Below, one piece after another: positions 1 through 7,413 of a stretch of DNA of 30,511 nucleotides. Below the pieces are notes generated by a model. It was not told the DNA's origin, made no database searches, and saw nothing but the letters and a program-made list of their open reading frames with translations. Within the stretch, counting starts at the first letter, position 1. Each line of letters starts with the position of its first letter. The position numbers and the translations under genes are program-made. This stretch comes from DASSKO01 sp035690425 (GTDB lineage: Bacteria > Actinomycetota > Actinomycetes > Propionibacteriales > Nocardioidaceae): positions 1 through 30,511 of the forward strand of contig DASSKO010000151.1 of the NCBI GenBank assembly GCA_035690425.1, read 5' to 3'.

Positions 1-116
1 CCAAGATCCGCCTACTCACCCGTGTCGCCTTCGGCTTCAAGTCAGCCCACGCACTGATCGCACTCGCCATGCTCAACCTCGGCGGCTACCAGCCCAGCCT
101 CCCCGGCCGATCCTGA
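1..116 (+). CDS. ISL3-family transposase, C-terminal fragment (cut by window start)
   Basis: Reading from base 3, 37 residues precede a TGA at 114-116. They include RVAFGFKSAHALIALAML and end LGGYQPSLPGRS. This is the usual C-terminal tail of actinobacterial ISL3-family (DDE_Tnp_ISL3) transposases, downstream of the DDE catalytic domain. The rest of the gene lies outside the window, so it cannot be judged intact or broken here. It runs toward the end of the element (see the inverted-repeat entry) and converges on the sortase gene. The assignment rests on recognising the tail; a related IS family with the same C-terminus is possible. Confidence 0.7.
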   Translation, partial: KIRLLTRVAFGFKSAHALIALAMLNLGGYQPSLPGRS

Positions 117-139
117 CCCACAGATCAGTCAGAAGAGTC
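1..139 (+). mobile_element. Right end of an ISL3-type insertion sequence
   Basis: The transposase tail ends at 116. It is followed closely by a sequence ending agaagagtc (131-139), whose reverse complement is GACTCTTCT. Termini of ISL3-family elements characteristically begin GGCTCTTC, so this fits with one mismatch and puts the right end near 139. The left end is off the window, so neither the partner repeat nor the 8-bp target duplication can be checked. Two similar 12-mers (142-153 and 162-173, 10 of 12 identical, 20 bp apart) follow directly and could mean the element extends a little further. Confidence 0.5.
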
Positions 140-221
140 GAGATTCGGCTGGGGGACTCCCGATCTGGCTGGGTACCTGGGCAAATGTTGGAGGGGCGGC
201 GCGCCGCGGCGCACACAAAGC

Positions 222-258
222 AGCCTCGGCGCGGGAGAGGGATCTCCGCGCCGAGGCT
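222..258 (-). terminator. Strong hairpin terminator after the CHRD-sortase operon
   Basis: Perfect 13-bp inverted repeat: agcctcggcgcgg (222-234) and ccgcgccgaggct (246-258) around an 11-base loop. It starts 13 bp past the sortase stop codon. On the minus strand it is followed by gctttgtgtgc, a weak T-rich tail. It may also stop transcription coming from the insertion sequence on the other side. Confidence 0.8.
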
Positions 259-270
259 GGCGGGTGGACG

Positions 271-1044
271 TCAGGCCTTGACGGAGTCGACCATCCTGGC
301 CCAGACGATCACGTTGGAGAGGTAGTTGTTGGTCTCCTCGTCGTAGTCTCCGCCGCAGGTGATCAGCCGCAGCGCGGGGTAGTCCGTGCTCTGGTAGACC
401 GCCTCGGTCGGGAACTCGTCCTTGGGGAACGATCCGATCTTGGTGACCTCGAAGATCGCGGTCACCCCGTCCGCGCGGGTCACCTCGACCCGGTCGCCCT
501 TGCGCAGCTCACCGAGCGAGAAGAACACCGACCGGTCCTCGTTCCAGGTCACGTGCCCGGCGATGACCGAGGTGCCCGGGACGCCCGGGGGTGGGCTCGG
601 CGTGAACCAGCCGGCCTTGTCCGGGTCGTCGGGAGTCGTCATGGCGCCCTCGGAGTTCAACCCCAGGTCCTCCAACGAGGAGCTGGTGGCCCCGATCGCG
701 GGAATCCTCAAGCTCACCGGCTCGGAGTAGTCCAGGCCAAGGGCCTGCTTACCGGACGGTCCCGACGGCTCGGCCTTCTGCTTGTCCTTCTGCTGGCTTC
801 CCTGCGGGGACGCCTCGGCCGAGGACGGGGACTGCGCCGGCTCGGGCGACGAGTCGTCCCCGGTCGGCGAGGCGCCGTCCCCAGCCGTCGGCTGCGCCGC
901 CTGCGGCGCCGGGGGTGGCGCGGGCTCCTGCCCCGCCACCCCCACACCGATGGCTACGGCCCCGGTGAGGGCGAGCACGCCGGCGGCGAGCGTCGCGCTG
1001 ACGCGCGCCCGCCGACGGCTCCCTGTCCCTGGCTCGTGTCGCAT
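271..1044 (-). CDS. Class F sortase (cysteine transpeptidase)
   Basis: A 257-residue secreted or membrane-anchored sortase. An N-terminal basic stretch and hydrophobic segment (about residues 15-37) is followed by a long Pro/Ser/Gln-rich spacer (about 40-100) and then the sortase beta-barrel. The catalytic triad is visible: His164 in AGHV, Cys230 in LITCGG, and Arg250 in VWARMV, with the class F signature KDEFPTEAVY before the cysteine. Sortases cleave a C-terminal sorting signal and join the protein to peptidoglycan or another acceptor. ATG at 1044 lies 3 bp after the stop of the CHRD-like gene, so the two are one operon, and the neighbour is the obvious candidate substrate. A terminator follows. 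Single-copy class F sortases beside a CHRD-type protein recur in actinobacteria; their substrates are poorly known. Confidence 0.9.
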   Translation of the reverse strand: MRHEPGTGSRRRARVSATLAAGVLALTGAVAIGVGVAGQEPAPPPAPQAAQPTAGDGASPTGDDSSPEPAQSPSSAEASPQGSQQKDKQKAEPSGPSGKQALGLDYSEPVSLRIPAIGATSSSLEDLGLNSEGAMTTPDDPDKAGWFTPSPPPGVPGTSVIAGHVTWNEDRSVFFSLGELRKGDRVEVTRADGVTAIFEVTKIGSFPKDEFPTEAVYQSTDYPALRLITCGGDYDEETNNYLSNVIVWARMVDSVKA

Positions 1045-1047
1045 GCG

Positions 1048-1815
1048 TCAGGAGGACTCAGTGAAGCGACGACGCAGCAGGACCGTGCCGGCGGCACCGG
1101 CGAGCGCGACCCCACCGAAGGCCATCAGCGGCAGCTGCTCGATGCCACCGGTCGAGCCGGCACCGGTGTCGACCGAGCCCACCGGGGTGACCTCACCACA
1201 GGTGGCCGGGAAGGTGCCCTCGGCCGGGACCCCGTTGACACCGAGGCTCTTGGCGAACGGCGACTCGCCCAGCGCCTCGAGGTCGTACTTGTCGTTGCCG
1301 TTGACATCGATGCCGTGCTGCACGATGTGCAGCTGCTGCAGGCTGTCCACGATGCCCTCGGGCAGCATGTCCGCCGGGATCGTGCGCTCGTAGTTCAGGT
1401 TGCCCTCGGCGTCGGCCACCGGGAACCGGTCGAGCGCGAGCCCGCTCTTGGCGCTGGTGTCGCCCTTGGTGGTGAGCGAGACCATCACACCGCCGTAGGC
1501 CGGCACACCCTCGACCGTGGAGATGAGGCCGTCGCCGTCGGTGTCAGCCGATGGGGGCGGGCACACGAACTCCTTGCTGCCGACCTCGCCGTGGATGTGC
1601 TGCGCGTGCGGTGAGTTCGGCGTGAAGCCGGTGCCGTTGATCTCCACGTGCAGGCTGCCGTTGTCGGTGGCAGTCAGCGTGGCCGTGGCCGTCGACCCGG
1701 TGTCGTTGATGTCGTCGAGGTGGAAGTTCACGGTCTCGGCCGCGCTGGCCGGAGCGGTGAACGCGAGCGGGAGAGCGGCCAAACCTGTGACCGCGGCGAT
1801 GCGTGCGCTCTTCAT
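1048..1815 (-). CDS. Secreted CHRD-like protein with C-terminal membrane anchor
   Basis: 255 residues. A signal peptide (1-26, ending ASAAE) is followed by a beta-rich CHRD-like domain. Visible features are a histidine cluster HAQHIH (70-75), an EF-hand-like acidic loop DTDGDGLISTVE (91-102), a second acidic stretch VNGNDKYD (171-178), and cysteines at 85 and 206, possibly a disulfide. The C-terminus is a hydrophobic helix (about 229-247) followed by RRR. That is the shape of a sortase sorting signal, but no LPXTG is present; the closest sequence is IEQLPLM. GAAGGGA lies about 7 bp before ATG 1815. It precedes the sortase gene by 3 bp, and 70 bp separate it from the upstream GT87 gene. Histidines and the acidic loop suggest metal or calcium binding, which is inference. 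Confidence 0.8.
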   Translation of the reverse strand: MKSARIAAVTGLAALPLAFTAPASAAETVNFHLDDINDTGSTATATLTATDNGSLHVEINGTGFTPNSPHAQHIHGEVGSKEFVCPPPSADTDGDGLISTVEGVPAYGGVMVSLTTKGDTSAKSGLALDRFPVADAEGNLNYERTIPADMLPEGIVDSLQQLHIVQHGIDVNGNDKYDLEALGESPFAKSLGVNGVPAEGTFPATCGEVTPVGSVDTGAGSTGGIEQLPLMAFGGVALAGAAGTVLLRRRFTESS

Positions 1816-1885
1816 GAGGTGTTCCCTTCGATCGGGTTGGTTTCGTGAAGAGTTCGGCGCGTGGCCTACGGCGGATGGGTGAGAT

Positions 1886-3337
1886 TCAGAAAAAGTCTCG
1901 CTCGGCCGGCAGGACGCGTGGTCTCGACGGGCGGTCGGGGGCGTCCGCGAGTACGCCGCCGGCGGGGTCGTCGGTCTGTCCGTCCGCCCGCACGGGATCG
2001 CGCCAGGGCGTCAGGATGTCGCGTACGACGAGGCCGCCGAGCCAGATCTGGCCGGCGACCCGGACGACGATCGCGAGCACGTAGGCCATCGGGGCGGCGT
2101 CGGTCGTGGCGGAGGCGAGATCGCCCTGCAGGAAGACCCAGATCGCGGCGAAGTAGACGGCCTCGCAGCCCTGCCAGACCAGCAGGTCCCGCCACCGCGG
2201 TCGAGCCAGCGCCGCCAGCGGCAGTAGCCACAGCACATACTGCGGCGAGTACACCTTGTTCACGACCAGAAAGGCGATGACGACGAGCAGCGCCAGCTGC
2301 GGGAGCCGCGGCCGTCGCGGAGCGAGCAGGCCGAGTGCCGCCACCGCCAGGCAGGCGGTGCCGAAGACCACCCACGAGACGAGGTTGACCGTGTCGGCCG
2401 ACGCCGCGGGGTGGCCGAGCAGGCTCCAGGCATACCAGAGGGAGCCCAGGTCTGCGCCGCGGTCGGAGTTGAACGACCAGAACGCCTCCCAGCCTGGGTA
2501 GTTGATCGCCATCACCGGCACGTTGACCACCAGCCAGGCGATGGCGGCGCCCGCCAGGGCCCGGGCGAAGGGAATCCAGTTGCCGGTCCGCGCGCACAGC
2601 ACCAGCATCGGCCCCAGCAGGAACAGCGGATAGAGCTTGGCCGCGGTGCCCAGACCGACCATCACCCCGGCGATCCCGGGCCGTCCTCGTGACCATGCCA
2701 GCAGGGCGAGGGCGAGCAGGGCGACCGCCAGCAGGTCCCAGTTGACCAGCCCGGCCAGGGCCAGCACCGGCGCCGCGGCAACCAGGGCGGCGTCCCAGGG
2801 ACGGCGGCCGTGCACCTTCGCCAGCGCCCACACGGCGACCAGCGCGCAGACGAACAGCAGCACGGCGTTGACCGCGGTGAAGGGCACGATGTTGTCCTGC
2901 ACCTCCGGGTCGGACCAGACCTCGTCGGCGGGCACGCCGGCCAGTTGCGGCTCCCCGAAGACCGTGTGCGTCACCACAGCGGCGCCGTAGACGAACGCAC
3001 CGGTCAGCACGGGGTACTCGAAGTAGCGGTACCGACCGCTGTCGTCGAGATACGGCAGCTCGCCCGCCGCGAACCCACGACTGCCGTACAGCTTGTCGAT
3101 GTCGGTGTAGCACAGGCCGTCGTAGCTGACGTCGCCCACGACACAGGGTGCCTTCTGGGCCATGCCCAGCGCGAAGGTCACGGTGACGAGCACCAACAGC
3201 ACCCGCACGGGCGTCCACCACGAACGCCCGGTCGCAGCGTGCCGGCCGAGCGGTCCGCCGACGACCTCGTTGCCGGCGCTCACCCACGGGTCCTCGACCG
3301 ACGGCGCGACCGGGTCGCCGCCCCCCGGGTGGCTCAT
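1886..3337 (-). CDS. GT87-family (DUF2029) polytopic glycosyltransferase
   Basis: 483-residue GT-C fold membrane protein with about ten or more hydrophobic helices, the first at about 42-60. These enzymes transfer mannose or similar sugars from polyprenyl-phosphate donors on the outer face of the membrane. The first external loop holds the acidic residues typical of GT-C enzymes (CYTDID, about 77-81) and YFEYPVLTG (105-113). The start is ATG 3337, which overlaps the PBP stop as ATGA (3334-3337) and implies translational coupling. The frame stays open upstream through the Pro-rich end of the PBP gene, so longer calls are wrong. M. tuberculosis Rv0051 next to ponA1 is the syntenic counterpart. 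The sugar and acceptor cannot be read from sequence. Confidence 0.88.
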   Translation of the reverse strand: MSHPGGGDPVAPSVEDPWVSAGNEVVGGPLGRHAATGRSWWTPVRVLLVLVTVTFALGMAQKAPCVVGDVSYDGLCYTDIDKLYGSRGFAAGELPYLDDSGRYRYFEYPVLTGAFVYGAAVVTHTVFGEPQLAGVPADEVWSDPEVQDNIVPFTAVNAVLLFVCALVAVWALAKVHGRRPWDAALVAAAPVLALAGLVNWDLLAVALLALALLAWSRGRPGIAGVMVGLGTAAKLYPLFLLGPMLVLCARTGNWIPFARALAGAAIAWLVVNVPVMAINYPGWEAFWSFNSDRGADLGSLWYAWSLLGHPAASADTVNLVSWVVFGTACLAVAALGLLAPRRPRLPQLALLVVIAFLVVNKVYSPQYVLWLLPLAALARPRWRDLLVWQGCEAVYFAAIWVFLQGDLASATTDAAPMAYVLAIVVRVAGQIWLGGLVVRDILTPWRDPVRADGQTDDPAGGVLADAPDRPSRPRVLPAERDFF

Positions 3338-5562
3338 CGGCGGCCGGGCTGAGCTGTCTGCTCCGCTGCGGTGCCCGGCGGTGTCGGCGGAGTCGCTGCC
3401 GGTGTCGGCTCTGGCGTGGGGGTGGGCGTAGGCGCCGGGGTGGGCGTGGGCGTCGCGGGTGACGGCGGTGGCGTGGGGTCCGGCTCCGGCGGCGGCGTGT
3501 ACGTCAGCTCCGGCGACGGCGGCGGCGTGTACGTCGGCTGTGCCGAGGGCTGGGGCGAGTACGTCGGCGGCGCCGGGGGCGTATCCGTCGGGGACGGCGG
3601 CGGCGTGTAGGGCTCCTCGACCGGCTCCTGGTCGATCGGCGGGGTGAAGTATGTCACCGGCATGCCCTCGAGCGCGCCCTGCATGGCGGCGGTCCAGGTG
3701 CGGGCCGGGTAGCCACCGCCGGCGAACGGGTCCTGGTAGGCGACGCCGTCGAGGACACCCTGTCCGTCTCTGCCGCGCACGTACATCACCGACGTCGACA
3801 GCGTAGGTGTGTAGCCGACGAACCACGCCGAGACGACATCGCCGTCGGCTTGCGCGGCCGTACCCGTCTTGCCCGCGGCGGGGCGGTCGAGCGCGAGCGC
3901 TGCGTTGCCGGTGCCGTCGGGGTCGGTCACGACCTCCTGCAGCGCCTGGCTGACGGTGTTGGCGACCGACCGGCTGTAGGCACGCTCGGGCCGGTCGCTG
4001 TGCCGGTACCGCGCCACACCGTCTGCGCCCATCACCCGCTCCACGACGTACCAGTCGTTGCGCTCGCCCTGGGCGGCGAAGGTGGCGTAGCCGTTGGCCA
4101 TGTCGACCGGGGTCACGTCGGCGACACCGAGCGGAGACACGAGCACCGGGTCGAGCGCGGGGGCGTCCTCGGGAATGCCGGCACGTACCGCGGAGTCGAC
4201 GACGTCGGCACCGCGGTTCTCCAGTTGGGTCACCAGGTCGACGTACGCGGTATTGCTGGAGATCTCGGTCGCGGTCTCCAGCGTGATCGGGCCGAAGTTC
4301 TCGTCGAACTCGTTGTGCACGGTGTGGCCACCGGGCAACGTGAGCGAGTCGCCGTCGAAGGTGTCGTCGAGCGCGTGGCCCTGCTCGAGGCCGGCGGCGA
4401 GCGCGAACGGCTTGAACGACGACCCCGGCTGGCGCCCGATGAGCGCCCAGTTGTGTTGGTCCTGCACGTAGTCGGGTCCCCCGTACATCGCCCGCAGGGC
4501 TCCGGTGCCCGGCTCGACCGAGCTGACGCCGATGTGCACGCCCGCGGCCTGCTCGGTCGGGCGCTGCTCACGGACCGCCTGCACGACCGAGCGCTGGACC
4601 GCACGGTCGAACGTGGTCACGACCTTCAGGCCGCCGCCGTAGATCTCGTCCTCGGAGAAACCCTCGTCGCGCAGCCGATCCTCCACCAGGGCCAGCAGGA
4701 AGCCCTTCTGCCCACCGAGGGAGTTGGTGTCGTCCGGCCGCACCAGCTCGGGCAGCCTGCGGCTCAGCCTCGCTGCCTTGCGTTCGCCGATCACGTCCGT
4801 CTCGGCCATGCCGGCGAGCACGTAGCGGTAACGCCCGAGCAGTGGGCGTCGGTTGGCATGGTCCACCGCCGGGTCGAAGTTGGCCGGGGAGTTGAGTACG
4901 GCGGCCAGTACGGCGCCCTCCGCCACGCTCAGCTCGGCGGCGGACGTGCCGAAGTAGGCCTGCGCCGCCGCCTCGACGCCGTACGCGCCACGACCGAAGT
5001 AGATCGTGTTGAGGTAGCCCTGCAGGATCTGCTCCTTCGACACCTCGCGCTCGACCTTCAGCGCGAGGATCGCCTCCTTGATCTTGCGGGTGTAGGTGCG
5101 CTCCTGGCTCAGGTACATGATCTTGACGTACTGCTGGGTGATCGTCGAGGCGCCTTGCGTCGTGCCGCTGCGGACGTTGGACAGCGCCGCTCGGGCGATG
5201 CCCCGGACGTCGATGCCCGGGTCGGTCCAGAAGCTGCGGTTCTCCGCGGCGACGACGGCGCCTTGCACGTGCTCGGGCACCTCGGACAGGGCGACCGCGT
5301 CGCGGTTCTGCACGGCGAAGGTCCCGATCTCGTGCTTGCCGTCGGCGTAGTAGACCGTGGTCGTCTCAGCCTGGAACTCCTGGTTGGGGTCCGGAATCTC
5401 CGTCTGCTGGTAGAGCACGAACAGCGCCAGTGCGCCGAGCGCCCCGCAGGCCAGTCCGAGCCCGACCATCCACCGCAGGGCGCGCCGCAGCACACCGCCC
5501 GTGGGCTGCGACGCCCCGCGGCCAGTCTTGTTGCGGCCAGTCTTGTTGCGGCCAGCTGCCAT
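3334..5562 (-). CDS. ponA: Bifunctional class A penicillin-binding protein
   Basis: 742 residues: short basic cytoplasmic N-terminus, membrane anchor (about 32-51), GT51 glycosyltransferase, transpeptidase, and a Pro/Thr-rich tail. The GT51 domain has catalytic Glu107 in AAENRSFW, GASTITQQYVK (137-147) and KEAILALKVER (162-172). The transpeptidase has the nucleophile box S381-S-F-K384, S435-S-N437 and K565-T-G567. It polymerises and cross-links peptidoglycan outside the membrane. The last ~90 residues are repeats of YTPPPSP/PTPTP type, probably wall-spanning. The GT51 motif is slightly divergent (EN for ED, and Asp where His is common). The N-terminus carries a direct repeat NKTGRNKTGR. GGTGAG precedes ATG 5562. 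Ortholog of the PBP beside padR-ino1 in actinobacteria. Confidence 0.95.
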   Translation of the reverse strand: MAAGRNKTGRNKTGRGASQPTGGVLRRALRWMVGLGLACGALGALALFVLYQQTEIPDPNQEFQAETTTVYYADGKHEIGTFAVQNRDAVALSEVPEHVQGAVVAAENRSFWTDPGIDVRGIARAALSNVRSGTTQGASTITQQYVKIMYLSQERTYTRKIKEAILALKVEREVSKEQILQGYLNTIYFGRGAYGVEAAAQAYFGTSAAELSVAEGAVLAAVLNSPANFDPAVDHANRRPLLGRYRYVLAGMAETDVIGERKAARLSRRLPELVRPDDTNSLGGQKGFLLALVEDRLRDEGFSEDEIYGGGLKVVTTFDRAVQRSVVQAVREQRPTEQAAGVHIGVSSVEPGTGALRAMYGGPDYVQDQHNWALIGRQPGSSFKPFALAAGLEQGHALDDTFDGDSLTLPGGHTVHNEFDENFGPITLETATEISSNTAYVDLVTQLENRGADVVDSAVRAGIPEDAPALDPVLVSPLGVADVTPVDMANGYATFAAQGERNDWYVVERVMGADGVARYRHSDRPERAYSRSVANTVSQALQEVVTDPDGTGNAALALDRPAAGKTGTAAQADGDVVSAWFVGYTPTLSTSVMYVRGRDGQGVLDGVAYQDPFAGGGYPARTWTAAMQGALEGMPVTYFTPPIDQEPVEEPYTPPPSPTDTPPAPPTYSPQPSAQPTYTPPPSPELTYTPPPEPDPTPPPSPATPTPTPAPTPTPTPEPTPAATPPTPPGTAAEQTAQPGRR
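3337..3612 (-). repeat. Degenerate repeats encoding the Pro/Thr-rich PBP tail
   Basis: The 3' end of the PBP gene is a low-complexity tract with several imperfect copies of a unit encoding YTPPPSP-like heptads (for example near 3493-3510, 3520-3537 and 3598-3612), followed by a run of PTPTP codons. It is coding sequence, in frame with the PBP. Confidence 0.75.
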
Positions 5563-5707
5563 CTCGTGTGCTCACCGATCCCGGTATGGGTCCACCCCCG
5601 CCTGCGACCCGTACTGCCGAAAGTCCCGCACCAGGGTACGGGGCACGAGCAGGTGCCGGCCCCAACGCTCGATGCGGCGCTCGATGCACTATCGGCCGCA
5701 CCGGTGA

Positions 5708-6547
5708 TCAGACGAGGAGAACTGTCAGACCTTTGCCGCGAAGTGCCTCGACGTACCCGCGGTCAGCGGACTCGTCGGTCACCAAGGTGCGAACCGCCCC
5801 GATGTCGCAGATGCGAGCGAACGTGCGCCGGCCCAGCTTCTCGGCTGCTACGACGACCGTGACCTCGCCGGCACGCTCCACCATCAGCGCGTTGATGCCC
5901 GCCTCACCCTCGTGGAAGCAGGACACGCCGGTGTCGGCGCTGACGCCGTCGGCGCCGAGGATGAGGTGGTCCAGCCACAGCTCGCTCAGCATCGACGACG
6001 CAAGCGGCCCGACCAGCTCGTAGGACTGCGGCCGGGCGACGCCGCCGAGGCTGACGGTGCGGATGTGTGGGCGCAGCACCATCTCGGTCGCGATGTTGAG
6101 CGCGTTGGTGACCACGGTCAAGGCGGGGCGGCCGGACGACTCGGCGAGGTCGCTGCGGGCGGCCAGCCGGCGTGCGGTGGCCGAGGTGGTGGTTCCGCCG
6201 TTGAACCCGACCACCTGGCCGGCCCGGACCAGATCGGCAGCGGTTGCGGCGATCCGCTCCTTGGCGTCGTTGTCACCTCCGCCGCGGTATCGGACCGGTA
6301 GGTCGTAGGCGACCGAGGTGGCCACCACCCCGCCGTGGGTGCGGGTCACCAGCTGCTGCTTGGCCAGCGCGGTGAAGTCACGGCGAACCGTCGCCTCGGA
6401 GACACCGAGGTCGGTCGCCGCGTCGGTGACCGAGAGCCGGCCGGCGTCGGCGAGCAGGTCGAGCAACGTGCGCAGTCGCCAGGACCGGTCGCCCCGGCCC
6501 TCCGCGGGTGGCCCGGCGGCCACCGGCTCGGCGTCCGCCGCGCTCAC
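5708..6547 (-). CDS. DeoR/AgaR-type transcriptional repressor of the amino-sugar locus
   Basis: 279 residues. The N-terminal DeoR helix-turn-helix (about 20-75) includes LSVTDAATDLGVSEATVRRD and TRTHGG. The C-terminal DeoRC domain is an isomerase-like sugar-phosphate sensor (GFNGGTTTSATARRL, TVVTNALNIATEM, GADGVSADTG). The chosen start is GTG 6547, which overlaps the TGA of the upstream permease (GTGA, 6544-6547), so it is the fourth gene of the transport operon. Family members such as AgaR and GlpR are released from DNA by a phosphorylated pathway intermediate. By position this protein should control both arms through the repeats at 9738-9761 and 9856-9889; that link is inference. It would then also repress its own operon. 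Confidence 0.9.
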   Translation of the reverse strand: MSAADAEPVAAGPPAEGRGDRSWRLRTLLDLLADAGRLSVTDAATDLGVSEATVRRDFTALAKQQLVTRTHGGVVATSVAYDLPVRYRGGGDNDAKERIAATAADLVRAGQVVGFNGGTTTSATARRLAARSDLAESSGRPALTVVTNALNIATEMVLRPHIRTVSLGGVARPQSYELVGPLASSMLSELWLDHLILGADGVSADTGVSCFHEGEAGINALMVERAGEVTVVVAAEKLGRRTFARICDIGAVRTLVTDESADRGYVEALRGKGLTVLLV

Positions 6548-7410
6548 TTGACGCCGCCGGCGGTCAGTCCGGCGACGAGGCGGCGCTCGATCAGCGCGAA
6601 CAGGATCACCACGGGGACAATACCGACGATCGACACGCCGAAGACGTACTGCCACGAGGTCTGGTACTGCCCCACGAACTTGGTCAGCGCCACCGACAGC
6701 GGCTGGTTCTCCGCGGTGGTCAGGATGACCAGGCTGGCCGCGAACTCGTTCCAGCAGGCGACGAAGGTGAAGGTGATCGCGGTGACGATCCCCGGCCACA
6801 CCAGCGGCAGCGTCACCTGCCACAGCGTCTGCAACCGGGATGCGCCGTCGAGGGTGGCGGCCTCGTCGATCTCCTTGGGCACGCCGGCGAAGAAGGAATG
6901 CATGATCCACACGGCGAAGGACAGGTTGAAGGCCGCGTTGACCAGGATCATCGCCAGCCAGGTGTCGTTGATCCCCAGGCTGAGGAACTCCCGGAACAGG
7001 CCGGCCGCCAGCACCGTCGGCTGCAGCATCTGGGTGATCAGCACCAGCAGCAGGAACACCAGCCGGCCCGGGAACCGCTGCCGCGCGGTGTAGTACGCCG
7101 CGGGCATCGCGACGACGAGCACCAACAGCGTCGCGCACACCGAGATCACGACCGTGCTGATCATGTTGAACGGCAGCGGAGTCTCCGGCGTGCTCCACAT
7201 CTCCAGGTAGTTCTCGGGATGCCACTCGGTGGGCAGGTACGTCGGGGGGACGCCGAGGATCTCGCTGCGAGTCTTGAACGACCCCACGATCATCACGAGG
7301 TAGGGCAGCAGGAAGAACAGCGCGACCACCGCACCGCCCAGGCTCAGCAGCCACCGGGGGGTGCGGCCGCGGCCAGGGCCGCGCGATGTCGTCGACGACA
7401 GCGTGGCCAT
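6544..7410 (-). CDS. Carbohydrate ABC transporter permease, MalG type
   Basis: 288 residues with about six transmembrane helices (binding-protein-dependent transport inner membrane component). The cytoplasmic EAA loop that docks on the ATPase is visible as EAATLDGASRLQTLWQ, about 184-199, followed by LPLVWPG. ATG 7410 is preceded by GGAGGA inside the end of the MalF-type gene, 3 bp upstream, so translation is tightly linked. It pairs with the next permease as a heterodimeric channel in the membrane. No ATPase gene is present in the locus. Confidence 0.93.
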   Translation of the reverse strand: MATLSSTTSRGPGRGRTPRWLLSLGGAVVALFFLLPYLVMIVGSFKTRSEILGVPPTYLPTEWHPENYLEMWSTPETPLPFNMISTVVISVCATLLVLVVAMPAAYYTARQRFPGRLVFLLLVLITQMLQPTVLAAGLFREFLSLGINDTWLAMILVNAAFNLSFAVWIMHSFFAGVPKEIDEAATLDGASRLQTLWQVTLPLVWPGIVTAITFTFVACWNEFAASLVILTTAENQPLSVALTKFVGQYQTSWQYVFGVSIVGIVPVVILFALIERRLVAGLTAGGVK

Positions 7411-7413
7411 CGG

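Noticed and set aside
1120..1150. LPXTG sorting motif in the CHRD-like protein
   Set aside because: Residues before the C-terminal helix read GGIEQLPLM; no LPXTG, LAXTG or similar pentapeptide.
3361..3612. Possible CRISPR or minisatellite
   Set aside because: Repeats are short, degenerate, in frame and encode the Pro/Thr tail of the PBP; no spacer structure.
1886..3826. Longer version of the GT87 gene starting upstream of 3337
   Set aside because: The extra N-terminus is the Pro-rich PBP tail read in another frame; ATG 3337 overlapping the PBP stop gives a normal family start.
3850..5862. Long open frame on the plus strand (about 670 codons)
   Set aside because: Lies wholly opposite the PBP gene, whose motifs are intact; Arg/Gly/Val-rich translation without recognisable domains is the usual antisense artefact of high-GC DNA.
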